Of a DNA stretch of 64,000 bases, positions 24,587 through 33,118 are shown one piece after another. A program made the position numbers and the translations under genes. Source of the stretch: Microbacterium mangrovi (GTDB lineage Bacteria > Actinomycetota > Actinomycetes > Actinomycetales > Microbacteriaceae); NCBI RefSeq assembly GCF_000802305.1, contig NZ_JTDK01000006.1:806001-870000 (forward strand), in the 5' to 3' direction. Below the pieces are notes generated by a model that did not search any database, was not told the DNA's origin, and saw only the letters and a program-made list of their open reading frames with translations. Position 1 is the stretch's first letter. Every line of letters begins with the position of its first letter.

Positions 24587-27007
24587 TCACGCAGGCGCAT
24601 TCACGGCGATCTCGCCGGGTTCGCATCCCTCTGCGCTCACTCGGATGCTGATCGTGCCGCCCCCGCGACGCCGGACGACCGCCAGTGCCGTCGCATCGAA
24701 CGTGCGGTTCCGCGCGCTCTGGTAGGAACCAATGGGCGCCGGGTTGCCGCTGCCGAAGGCAACGAGCTCAGCGTCCCCGTCGATGTCGACGACGACCTCA
24801 CGCTCGTCTGCCGTGCACAGCGTGCCGGCACCATCGCGCAGTTCGATCCTTGCGAAGAGGTGCGCGTCGGCGCGTTCTTCACCATCGACCTCGATCTGCA
24901 GACGGGGGGTCCCGATCGCGGTCACGATGCGCGTCTCGTGTGCTCGCCGGCCTCCTCGAATCGCAGTCGCCGTCAATGTGCCGGGCTGCCACGGAACCTC
25001 GAACACAGCCCTGAATCGATGAACCGGCCCTGCCGGCATCACTCCGATCACTTCGCCGTCGAGAGCAAGCTCCACCTCGCTCGCGTCGCTGTACACCTCG
25101 ACTTCGAGGGGCGCCCCCTCCTCAACAGCCCACGTCCAGCTGCTGATGGCGTCGCTCCACGCCCACGGCCCACCCGATGCGACGCGACCGTCGGGTGCGG
25201 GTCGCCGAACTGCGATGTACGGCTCGGAGCGCAGACCGAACACGATCTCTCTGTAGAACGAAGCCGGACGACGGTTGCCGATCAGGTCGAGGTCGCCGCA
25301 CCAGCCGGCGATCCATGGGAACGGCGCACCAGCCGCATCTTCGCCCTCCGCGAGGTACTGCGTGCGGCCGAGGCCGACCTCACCGAGGTAGTCGAATCCC
25401 GTCCAGGTGAAGTCGCCGATCACGTGCGGATTCCGCTGGACGAGGGCCCAGGTTCGATCGATGTTCGTCGGGAAAGTCTCCGTGCCGACGATGACCCGGT
25501 TCGGGAACAGCTCGCGGTCAAGCTCGTAGCGCGAGTCGACGTAGTTCATTCCGGCGACGTCGAGAACACCGAACGATTCGGCGGTGCGTTCGGTGACGAG
25601 CGGCGATGCGCTTATCTCGTTCATGATCTCGAGCGGGCCCGCCATGAGGGTGTTGATGCCCGTGGCTTCGTCTGCCTCGGCCCCGCGCTGCGCGGCAATC
25701 GCTTTCGCATCATCCATGACGGCGAGGAGGCCGTTGACGGCGTTCGTCACGAATCGGGTCGGGTCGAGCGAGCGCACCTTCTCGGCAAGGTTACGTCCGG
25801 CGATCCCACCGGCCGCGGACCCCGTTTCGGTCACCTCGTTCCCGATCGAGTACATGATCACACTCGGGTGGTTGAAGTCCTTGAGGACCATCGACTCGAC
25901 GTCGCGCTCCCACCACTCCGGGAACGCGAGCGAATAGTCGAGGTTCGTTTTGGGGGCGTTCCACATGTCGAAAGTCTCGTCGATCACGTACATACCGAGC
26001 CGATCGCACGCTTCGAGAAGTGCAACGCTGATCGGGTTGTGGGCCGAGCGAACAGCGTTGAATCCGGCGTCCTTGAGCAGGCGGATCCGGCGCTCCTCGG
26101 CCTCGGGGATCGTTGCGGCACCGAGGATGCCGTTGTCATGGTGGATGCAGGCTCCCCGGAGCTTCACCGGCTGACCGTTCACGCGCAGACCGTTGACCGG
26201 GTCGACCTGCAGGCGACGGATCCCGAAGGCCGCATCCGCCCGGTCGAGTTCGTCACCACCGCACACGAGGCGCGTTTCGACCGTATAGAGAAAGGGGCTT
26301 TCAGCGCTCCACAGCTCGGGCGACTGCACGTAAAGGCGATGTCTGCTCAGTGAGCGGTCTGCCGGTCGGACCGTGCAAGGCGCGATGCCCGAGGCCACTT
26401 CCGCCCCGGTGTAGTCAAGCACTCGGACGTGGACCTCGACAGTCCGTCGCCGTCTCGCCGCGTTGACGACCTGCACGGCAACGTCCACGATCGCACCGCG
26501 GTCATCGATGTCCGTCGAACTCGCACGGATTCCGTGCGGTGGAATGTGCACAGCTCCGGCCGTATGCAGCCAGACGTCCCGGTAGATCCCGGCACCGGTG
26601 TACCAGCGAGAATCTTGGCCGTTGCGGCACTCGACCCGGATTGTGTTCTGCTCCCCCGGCCGCAGGAACTCGCCCGCGTCGATGGTGAACAGCGAGTAGC
26701 CGTACGGGCGATGCCCCGCGTAGTCCCCATTGATGAAGATCTCGGCGTCGCGATAGACACCCTCGAACTCGAGAACGGTCGGGTCCCCGTCATAGTCATC
26801 GGGGACGCTGAAGACCTTGCGGTACTCGTAGGTCCCGCTCGGGAAGTAGGCGTTCGCGGGGTCTCCGTGCGGGTCGCGCTCGCGACTGATCAGGGCATCG
26901 TGCGGGACGGCGACGTCGACGTAGGGCGCCACCTCCCCGCTGAGCTCGTCGAACGGGTTCACCTTCAACCGGTACTGCCAGCCTTCGTTGAACGAAACAC
27001 GGTCCAT
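24587..27007 (-). CDS. GH2 beta-galactosidase-like enzyme
   Basis: 806-residue glycoside hydrolase family 2 protein with the usual order. There is a sugar-binding jelly roll (1-150: NEGWQYRLK, GTYEYRKVFSVP, GVYRDAEIFINGDYAGHRPYG), an Ig-like domain (about 155-265), a TIM barrel (from RLQVDPVNGLRVNGQPVKLRG), and C-terminal Ig/DUF4982-like sheets. The acid/base is Glu391 in MYSIGNEVTETG and the nucleophile Glu510 in VIVGTETFP. HHDNGILGA and SAHNP are family hallmarks. No signal peptide, so it acts in the cytoplasm on imported oligosaccharide. GGAG precedes the ATG. Family 2 also includes beta-glucuronidases and mannosidases, so galactose specificity is probable rather than shown. Confidence 0.9.
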   Translation of the reverse strand: MDRVSFNEGWQYRLKVNPFDELSGEVAPYVDVAVPHDALISRERDPHGDPANAYFPSGTYEYRKVFSVPDDYDGDPTVLEFEGVYRDAEIFINGDYAGHRPYGYSLFTIDAGEFLRPGEQNTIRVECRNGQDSRWYTGAGIYRDVWLHTAGAVHIPPHGIRASSTDIDDRGAIVDVAVQVVNAARRRRTVEVHVRVLDYTGAEVASGIAPCTVRPADRSLSRHRLYVQSPELWSAESPFLYTVETRLVCGGDELDRADAAFGIRRLQVDPVNGLRVNGQPVKLRGACIHHDNGILGAATIPEAEERRIRLLKDAGFNAVRSAHNPISVALLEACDRLGMYVIDETFDMWNAPKTNLDYSLAFPEWWERDVESMVLKDFNHPSVIMYSIGNEVTETGSAAGGIAGRNLAEKVRSLDPTRFVTNAVNGLLAVMDDAKAIAAQRGAEADEATGINTLMAGPLEIMNEISASPLVTERTAESFGVLDVAGMNYVDSRYELDRELFPNRVIVGTETFPTNIDRTWALVQRNPHVIGDFTWTGFDYLGEVGLGRTQYLAEGEDAAGAPFPWIAGWCGDLDLIGNRRPASFYREIVFGLRSEPYIAVRRPAPDGRVASGGPWAWSDAISSWTWAVEEGAPLEVEVYSDASEVELALDGEVIGVMPAGPVHRFRAVFEVPWQPGTLTATAIRGGRRAHETRIVTAIGTPRLQIEVDGEERADAHLFARIELRDGAGTLCTADEREVVVDIDGDAELVAFGSGNPAPIGSYQSARNRTFDATALAVVRRRGGGTISIRVSAEGCEPGEIAVNAPA

Positions 27008-27042
27008 CGGGAACTCCTTCGTGGGGATGGTCGCAAAGGGGG

Positions 27043-27078
27043 CGGTCGCCCGCGCCCTGAACCTGGCGCGGGCGACCG
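27043..27078 (-). terminator. intercistronic hairpin between GH2 and GH20
   Basis: Perfect 14-bp GC-rich stem (CGGTCGCCCGCGCC and its complement) with the loop CTGAACCT. It follows GH20 on the minus strand and precedes GH2. There is no clear T tract, so it may attenuate or protect the mRNA rather than end it. Confidence 0.65.
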
Positions 27079-27089
27079 TCCATCACTGA

Positions 27090-28694
27090 TCAGTCGTTCG
27101 GGGATCCGACCTGATCGATGATCGATTGGAACTCGGTGTAGTCCGGAGCGAGTTGCGGAGAATTCCAGGTCTTCTGGGCCATCGTCCGCATGCGCGGGTA
27201 GATGTCAGCCGCCGCCTCGTCCGGCGTCCACGTGCCGCCGCTGTTCCAGTCGTTCAGCATGGAACCGCGCAGGCCCGGTGCACCGACAGCCACGGTCTTG
27301 GTCGGGAGGATCTTGACGTACGACCCGTTCACTTCGAAGTACAGGTAACCGTAGAACTGATTGACCTCCCACGAATCGTAGAGATACGCAGGGTGGATTT
27401 GCGGTGTCTGACCGCCGGTCGGGTACGCATACGTCGGCAGCAGACTGTCGTTGACGATCTGGTAGCCCATGTCGAGCAGCGTCTGCGGCGTGTAGGGACC
27501 GTTCGGACCGAAGAAGTCCTCGCTGTCGGAGTCAGTCCAGTACTGGATGACGATGTTCGTGTCGAGCTCGATCGTGGTGCCGGGGCCGACGTTGTCGTTC
27601 CACGCACGCGCGGTCTTTCCCTGGCTGCGCACGAAGGCGTTCATCTCGTTTCCGAACGCGATGATCGAGTCCTTGGCTGTGGCGTTCGGACCGACGGTTG
27701 CACGAGCGTATTCGAGGAGCTGCGGATAGTTCGCGAACTGGCTGTTCGACAGGTACTCGTCGAGCCCAAGATTCCAGTACGCCCCCGGGAACAGCGGGAG
27801 GTACTCTGCGACGACCTGCTTCAGCAGGGCGCGTGCCGCCGGGATCGTGAAGTCGATCTTCGTCGGGGACACGTTGCCGTCCTTGTCCTTCAGCCGGAAC
27901 TGCGGGTACTTGAGCAGCAGCGCGCCCAGGTGTGCGGGCATGTCAATTTCAGGGATCACGTTGATGTGGTATTTTGCGGCGTACGCGACCAGCGAGCGGA
28001 TCTCATTCTTCGTGAGGTACTGGGCGGACTGCAGGCCGAGGTTGCTCTCCACGCGCCATCCCTGATCGTCGCTGAGGTGCAACGCGAGGGTGTTCAGCTT
28101 CAGGTAAGCCATGTCGCGAACGCGCGCCTTCAGCCAGTCCAGAGGGAAGTACATGCGCCCCAGGTCGATCATGACCCCACGTTCGGGGTAGGTCGGCGAG
28201 TCCGTCGACGTACCAGCAGGAACGGTGTTCTTGTTCTTGAGAAGCTGAAGGATGGTGCGAGTTCCGTTGAAGCTGCCGTCAGCCGTTCCCGCGGTGACGA
28301 CGATGCTGCTTGCGACGGAAAGCTGGTAGCCCTGGTCCCCAATACCTGGTACACCGCTGCGAAGCTTCAGGACGATGTCTCCCGGGGCTTCAGAGTTGTC
28401 GTTTCCGATGACCTTGAGCGGGGAACCGTATTTGCTGCCGAGCTCTGAGGCCAGAAGGTCCGCGACTGACTTGAGTTTGGGCATGTCTCCCTCGGCGACG
28501 AGCACCCTGCTCTTGGCGCTGAAGGAGTACTGTCCGTCGCCAGCGGTCCATGACCGAAGCGCCGGGATCGTGATGGGCGCATCCGCTGGGGCGGCGGTAT
28601 CCGCCGTCGCTGGCGCCGCCACGGCGACGCCAATCGCTACCGCCGCGACGATTGCGCCGGCGAGAATACGCACTGCTCTGTACCTACTCTTCAT
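27090..28694 (-). CDS. secreted GH20 beta-hexosaminidase-like enzyme
   Basis: 534-residue exported protein. A Sec signal lies in residues 1-32 (VRILAGAIVAAVAIGVAVAAPATADT). A GH20b-type N-terminal domain (DIVLKLRSG, YQLSVASSIVVTAGTADGSF) is followed by the family 20 TIM barrel: YPERGVMIDLGRMYFPLDWL, LNTLALHLSDDQGWRVE, INVIPEIDMPAHLGALL. The catalytic Asp-Glu pair is in YWNLGLDEYLS, where most GH20 enzymes have G-G-D-E; the D-E-Y form recalls lacto-N-biosidase relatives. Acts outside the cell on terminal HexNAc-type residues, probably. The start at 28692-28694 has AAAGGA seven bases upstream. Confidence 0.88.
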   Translation of the reverse strand: MKSRYRAVRILAGAIVAAVAIGVAVAAPATADTAAPADAPITIPALRSWTAGDGQYSFSAKSRVLVAEGDMPKLKSVADLLASELGSKYGSPLKVIGNDNSEAPGDIVLKLRSGVPGIGDQGYQLSVASSIVVTAGTADGSFNGTRTILQLLKNKNTVPAGTSTDSPTYPERGVMIDLGRMYFPLDWLKARVRDMAYLKLNTLALHLSDDQGWRVESNLGLQSAQYLTKNEIRSLVAYAAKYHINVIPEIDMPAHLGALLLKYPQFRLKDKDGNVSPTKIDFTIPAARALLKQVVAEYLPLFPGAYWNLGLDEYLSNSQFANYPQLLEYARATVGPNATAKDSIIAFGNEMNAFVRSQGKTARAWNDNVGPGTTIELDTNIVIQYWTDSDSEDFFGPNGPYTPQTLLDMGYQIVNDSLLPTYAYPTGGQTPQIHPAYLYDSWEVNQFYGYLYFEVNGSYVKILPTKTVAVGAPGLRGSMLNDWNSGGTWTPDEAAADIYPRMRTMAQKTWNSPQLAPDYTEFQSIIDQVGSPND

Positions 28695-28768
28695 CCCACA
28701 GTCCTTTCTCTCTGTGTGGGGTGGGTCCGATCCCGCGGTGGAACTTCCGCGGAGCATTGTGGGGCCGG

Positions 28769-29713
28769 CTACGCGGTCGTGCGCAGTCGCTGCTGAGTCG
28801 GACGCTCTGCGCAGCGCAGCCCGTCGATCGCGGCTCCGACGGCGGCGGCGGGGTAACCGAGGGGGATGAGGGCGACGCGCTCATCCAGCGCAAGGGTGTG
28901 GAGGAACGCGGACGCACACGCTTCCTCCTGAAGGCGCGACTGAAGAGGCGACAGCAGACGTGACCCCAGGGCACTGAGCCCGCCGCCGATGATCACCTCT
29001 GTCACATCGAACGAGACAGCGATCAGCTGCACCGCCCACGCGAGCCGGCCGATGAACGAGTCGACGATCGCGACAGCGCTCGTATCGCCTTCGGATGCGG
29101 CATGGAAGAGCTCGTCAGCGGCATGACCCATCTCCGTCGGCCACAGACGCTCGAGGGCAGAGCCAGACAGGTACAGCTCGAGGCAGCCGCGTTGTCCGCA
29201 CTTGCAGACCGGCCCCGCCGGGTCGACGGGGAGGTGACCGATCTCACCGGCGACGGCCGTCCCGCCCGTGTAGAGGGCACCGTCGAGGACGATGCCCAGG
29301 GCAAGGCCCGTGCCGAGGTTGAGGAAGGCGAGGGAGTCGGTCGAGCCCGGCTGGTGCGCGGCGCCGAGTGCCGCCATGCTGACGTCGTTTCCGACCGTCG
29401 GCCTGACGCCCAGGCGGGACTCGATCGCTCCGGCAAGGTCGATGTCCTTCAGGCCGACGTTGACGGCGTGCATGACGCGGCCATGTGGGTCGACGATCCC
29501 TGGGATTCCGATCCCGAGGGATGCCGCGCCGCCGAGCCCAGCGCACAATTCTTCATAGACGGCCGCGGTCGTCTCGACGACCGCGGCCGGCCCCTGCTCT
29601 GTCGGCCGGGAGATGGTCCCCACCACGTCGCCGCACTGGTCGATCGCGACGGCCTGAGTCTTGGTTCCGCCGATGTCGATACCGACGGAACAGGTCTGGG
29701 AGCGCGGGTTCAT
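28769..29713 (-). CDS. ROK-family sugar kinase
   Basis: 314-residue ROK (repressor/ORF/kinase) protein, a cytoplasmic hexose kinase, most likely glucokinase- or N-acetylhexosamine kinase-like. It has the phosphate loop GIDIGGTKTQAVAI near the N-terminus, substrate Asp in PTVGNDVSMAAL, and the zinc-binding signature GEIGHLPVD with CKCGQRGCLELY. There is no N-terminal HTH, so it is an enzyme, not a repressor. Its ATG overlaps the stop of GH43 (ATGA at 29710-29713). Placed between GH43 and GH20 in the operon, it would phosphorylate the released monosaccharide. Confidence 0.9.
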   Translation of the reverse strand: MNPRSQTCSVGIDIGGTKTQAVAIDQCGDVVGTISRPTEQGPAAVVETTAAVYEELCAGLGGAASLGIGIPGIVDPHGRVMHAVNVGLKDIDLAGAIESRLGVRPTVGNDVSMAALGAAHQPGSTDSLAFLNLGTGLALGIVLDGALYTGGTAVAGEIGHLPVDPAGPVCKCGQRGCLELYLSGSALERLWPTEMGHAADELFHAASEGDTSAVAIVDSFIGRLAWAVQLIAVSFDVTEVIIGGGLSALGSRLLSPLQSRLQEEACASAFLHTLALDERVALIPLGYPAAAVGAAIDGLRCAERPTQQRLRTTA

Positions 29714-31191
29714 CGTCGTATCTCGCTCTCGATCGTCTGAGGAGGGAGCTTCTCGAACGAGTCGCTACCGGTGTAGGTGAATTCGCTGATCGCGACATCG
29801 CCCTGGACGACCGTCACACCCACGATGCGGCCGGTGAATCCACCCGCCACCTCCGTCGACAGGTACCTGCCGTCGAGGCGTCCGAGCTCCCGCCATCCAC
29901 TGCCGTCGAAGAAGCGCGCAACGATCGTGTCGGGGCCGCACTCGGGCGTGCCCTGCGGGCCATCGGACGGTTCGGTTCGCAGCTCGACGAGCGCGTCCTG
30001 CGAGCCGAGGGCTTCCCCGAGGTCGATCGCGACGTCACCGATTCGCGCGACGGCGCGGATCGAGACCGGCCCGACTTCGATGGTGAGACGGTTCCGCGGA
30101 TCCACGCGCACCTCGAGACCGCCGCCGGCTCCGATCCGCGCGGTCGTCACGGTGAAGAGATGCTCCTGGCGGCGTCCGACGAACGTTCCCTGTGGCCCTC
30201 GTAGCTGCCACGACCCGTGGTCGCGAACAAGCAGAGTTTGCGGGTCGTTTGTCGGGGATACGAATGAGACAGGCAGATCGGCACCGAGGGATTCGGTGAC
30301 GATCGCATCCTCCGCCGGCTCGATCGCGTCGCCTAGGCGTGGCCACCCGGAAGTCCACGCAACCCGTGTCGCGAAGGTTTCCCGTCCGAGAACATGCCAC
30401 CCCGGTGTCGAACCGTGCGGGCGGACCCCGAGGAAGACTGCCGCCCAGGTGCCGTCTGCGAGTTCTACGAGATCCGCGTGGCCGATGTTCTGGGTCGGCC
30501 AGTCAGTTCCTCGGGCTGTGAGGAACGGGTTGGACGGGCTCGCGGAGAAAGGCCCGTTGGGCGATGTCGCTCGCGCGACAGTGACCGCGTGCCCGCGTTC
30601 TGTGCCGCCCTCTGCGATGACCAGGTACCAATTCCCGTCGTGCTCGTAGAGGTGCGGTCCTTCCGGATACTGGCCGCCGGTTCCGCGCCAGATCACGACT
30701 GGGTCCGTGAGCAGACTTCCGGTGTCCGTATCCAGCTGGGCCTGCAGGATGCCGTGCTGCGCGACGGGCTGCTCACCCGACCATGACAGCCAGCAGCGTC
30801 CGTCCTCATCCCACGCGAGGTCGGGGTCGATCCCCACAGCCTCGGGGATGCGCATCGGCTCCGACCAAGGGCCGGCGGGGTCCTCAGCTGTTGTCAGGAT
30901 CTGGCCGGGCCCGTTGGTGACATTCGTCGTGATCATCCAGAAGAGCCCGCCATGGTGCCGCAGGGTGGGCGCATAGATCCCACCAGACGGCCGGACATTG
31001 ACCCCGTCCAGCTGATCGGCGGTCGTCAGGACGTTGCCGATCTGCGTCCACGAGACGAGATCGGTCGACGTGAAGATCGGCACGCCCGGGGCGTACTCGA
31101 AACTGGAGTTCACCAGGTAGAACGTGCCGTCCACGTGGCAGATGCTCGGATCCGGATGAAATCCCGGGATGACGGGGCGTGTGGCGATCAT
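29710..31191 (-). CDS. GH43 beta-xylosidase/alpha-L-arabinofuranosidase
   Basis: 493-residue glycoside hydrolase family 43 enzyme. The five-bladed propeller carries the three family acids: Asp14 in GFHPDPSI (general base), Asp122/124 region in VGIDPDLAWD, and Glu177 in YPEGPHLY (acid). IAEGGTERGHAVTVARA and NIGHADLVELADGTW are further hallmarks. The C-terminal 190 residues form a second beta-sandwich (GH43_C2-like) ending in LGRLDGRYLSTEVAGGFTGR. No signal peptide: it cleaves imported oligosaccharides. The ATG overlaps the permease stop (ATGA). A paralogue is at 47.5-49.0 kb. Confidence 0.92.
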   Translation of the reverse strand: MIATRPVIPGFHPDPSICHVDGTFYLVNSSFEYAPGVPIFTSTDLVSWTQIGNVLTTADQLDGVNVRPSGGIYAPTLRHHGGLFWMITTNVTNGPGQILTTAEDPAGPWSEPMRIPEAVGIDPDLAWDEDGRCWLSWSGEQPVAQHGILQAQLDTDTGSLLTDPVVIWRGTGGQYPEGPHLYEHDGNWYLVIAEGGTERGHAVTVARATSPNGPFSASPSNPFLTARGTDWPTQNIGHADLVELADGTWAAVFLGVRPHGSTPGWHVLGRETFATRVAWTSGWPRLGDAIEPAEDAIVTESLGADLPVSFVSPTNDPQTLLVRDHGSWQLRGPQGTFVGRRQEHLFTVTTARIGAGGGLEVRVDPRNRLTIEVGPVSIRAVARIGDVAIDLGEALGSQDALVELRTEPSDGPQGTPECGPDTIVARFFDGSGWRELGRLDGRYLSTEVAGGFTGRIVGVTVVQGDVAISEFTYTGSDSFEKLPPQTIESEIRR

Positions 31192-32150
31192 CCCTTCACG
31201 CCTCCGGTGGAGAGGCCTGAGACCCAGAACCGCTGGAGGAAGAGGAACGCCACGATCAGCGGGATGACCGACACGAATGCGCCCGTCAGCACCGTCGAGA
31301 AGAGAACCTGTGCCCCGCCGCCAGCGGATGCGTTCGCCTGCCATTGGGCAAGACCGACGGTGACGGGGTAAAGGCTCGGCGTGTTCAGCATGATCAGCGG
31401 AAGGAAGTAGTTGTTCCAGGTCGAGACCAGCTGGAACAACAGCACGGTGACGAATCCGGGGGCCATCAGGCGCATGGAGATCGTCGCGAAGGTGCGGATC
31501 TCCCCGGACCCGTCGATGCGGGCTGCTTCGAGCAGACTGTCGTCCACCGAGTCGGCGGCATAGACCCGCATCAGATAGACACCGAACGGACTGACGAGCG
31601 AGGGCAGGATGATCGCCCAGGGTGTGTCCGTCAGGTTGCCGGCCGCGAAGACGAGGTAGGTGGGCAGCGCCAGCGCGGTGAGAGGCACCATGATCGATCC
31701 GAGAATGACCGCGAACACGGCGGAGCTCCCCCGGAATCGATACTTCGCGAGGGCGTATCCGCAGGCGGTCGCCAGAAGGGATGCACCCACAGCGCTGACG
31801 ATCGCGTACAGGAAGGTGTTGGCCATCCACTGCCAGAACACGCCGCCCTGGAATGTGGCGAGGTTCTTCACGTTCGTGAAGAACTCGAGCGAGTTCCCGA
31901 ACCAGAGCCCGAAGGTGGTGAAGAGGTCCGTGTTGCTCTTCGTCGTCGAGATCACGAGCCACAGCAGCGGAACGACGAAGTAGACGACCGAGATCCACAT
32001 GAAGATGCTCAGCAGACTGCTTCGCTGACGCCCCCACGGGCTGCGCCGGCGACCACCGAATGCGCTGCGTCGGCGATTTCCAGACGAGTTGCGACGGCCC
32101 GCAGTGGTCATGGTTTCAGTTGCGGTCGCCCGGTCCGTGACATCGGTCAT
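31188..32150 (-). CDS. sugar ABC transporter permease, MalG type
   Basis: 320-residue inner-membrane permease. After a basic Ser/Arg-rich N-terminus come six hydrophobic helices, and the EAA loop that docks the ATPase reads LLEAARIDGSGEIRTFATISMRLMAPG. The first helix region VVYFVVPLLWLVISTTKSNTDLF is typical of the MalG/CUT1 family. Its start at 32148-32150 overlaps the stop of the preceding permease (ATGA). No ATPase gene lies in the operon, so a shared MsiK-type ATPase encoded elsewhere is likely, as usual in actinobacteria. Confidence 0.95.
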   Translation of the reverse strand: MTDVTDRATATETMTTAGRRNSSGNRRRSAFGGRRRSPWGRQRSSLLSIFMWISVVYFVVPLLWLVISTTKSNTDLFTTFGLWFGNSLEFFTNVKNLATFQGGVFWQWMANTFLYAIVSAVGASLLATACGYALAKYRFRGSSAVFAVILGSIMVPLTALALPTYLVFAAGNLTDTPWAIILPSLVSPFGVYLMRVYAADSVDDSLLEAARIDGSGEIRTFATISMRLMAPGFVTVLLFQLVSTWNNYFLPLIMLNTPSLYPVTVGLAQWQANASAGGGAQVLFSTVLTGAFVSVIPLIVAFLFLQRFWVSGLSTGGVKG

Positions 32151-33058
32151 GACTGACGGTCCTTTCGGGTTGCGCGCGTCTGGACGACGAAGGAGATGAT
32201 CGCGATGAGCAGACCCAGAAGGAATGCGATGGCCGCCGCGTAGTTGACGTCCTGGTTCTTGAACGCGACGTTGTACGCGTAGAGGTTGGGGCTGAAGTCG
32301 GTTCCGATGGCGTTCGGCGCGATGTTGAAGAGCAGGTTCGGTTCGTTGAAGAGCTGGAAGCTGCCGATGATCGAGAAGATCACGGTCAGCAGGATCGCCG
32401 GCTGGATAGCCGGAAGTTTGATGCTCCACGCGATCCGCCACTGACCCGCACCGTCGATCTCCGCTGCTTCGTAGAGTTCAGTGGGAATCGAGCGCAGGGC
32501 GGCATAGAGGACGATCATGTTGTAGCCGACGTACTCCCAGATCAGAATGTTCATCGTCGAGCCCGTGATGTTGCTCGGTGAAAGTAGGTCGGGACTCGGC
32601 AGGCCGAAGATGTGGAAGATCTGAGTGATCAGCCCGAAGTCGTTGCCGTAGAGATACCCCCACATGAGGGTCGCGACCACACTCGGAATGGCGTAAGGCA
32701 CGAAGATCAAGAGCCGGGCCATTCTGCCGCCGCGAACGCGTCCGCTGTCCAGCGCGAGAGCGAAGAAGATGGACAGCGCGAGCCCGATGGGCACCTGAAT
32801 GAACAGGAAGAGCATCACACGCCCGAGGCCGTACCAGAAGCTGGGGTCCTGTAGGGCGCGGGCATAGTTTGCGAACCCGCTGAAGACATCACCGCCGACG
32901 AGGTGCGATGTGAACAGGCTGAGGTAGGCCGAGTACGCCAGCGGAACCACGAACATGGCGACGAACACCACGAGGAACGGGATGATCAGCATCCACGCCG
33001 CGACAGTTTGGGGGCGGTGAAGGCGACTCGGGCGGCGCCGGGTGGTGATTGTGCTCAT
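32147..33058 (-). CDS. sugar ABC transporter permease, MalF type
   Basis: 303-residue CUT1-family permease with about six membrane helices, starting AAWMLIIPFLVVFVAMFVVPL. The EAA loop is LYEAAEIDGAGQWRIAWSIKLPAIQPA. It forms a heterodimer with the following MalG-type protein. It is preceded by a strong 15-bp hairpin that separates it from the binding-protein gene, which probably lowers its expression relative to the binding protein. Confidence 0.95.
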   Translation of the reverse strand: MSTITTRRRPSRLHRPQTVAAWMLIIPFLVVFVAMFVVPLAYSAYLSLFTSHLVGGDVFSGFANYARALQDPSFWYGLGRVMLFLFIQVPIGLALSIFFALALDSGRVRGGRMARLLIFVPYAIPSVVATLMWGYLYGNDFGLITQIFHIFGLPSPDLLSPSNITGSTMNILIWEYVGYNMIVLYAALRSIPTELYEAAEIDGAGQWRIAWSIKLPAIQPAILLTVIFSIIGSFQLFNEPNLLFNIAPNAIGTDFSPNLYAYNVAFKNQDVNYAAAIAFLLGLLIAIISFVVQTRATRKDRQS

Positions 33059-33077
33059 GTGAGGCTTCTCCGGTGGG

Positions 33078-33112
33078 GTTCGTCCGGGGGACGCTCGGTC
33101 CCCCGGACGAAC
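33078..33112 (-). terminator. attenuating hairpin between binding protein and permeases
   Basis: Perfect 15-bp stem (GTTCGTCCGGGGGAC and its complement) with the 5-base loop GCTCG, six bases after the binding-protein stop and 19 bases before the permease start. There is no T tract. This is the usual place for a hairpin that stabilises or partly ends the binding-protein mRNA. Confidence 0.75.
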
Positions 33113-33118
33113 TGCGTA

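Noticed and set aside
24410..26353. 647-codon open frame (+) opposite GH2
   Set aside because: Antisense shadow of a complete GH2 enzyme with both catalytic Glu.
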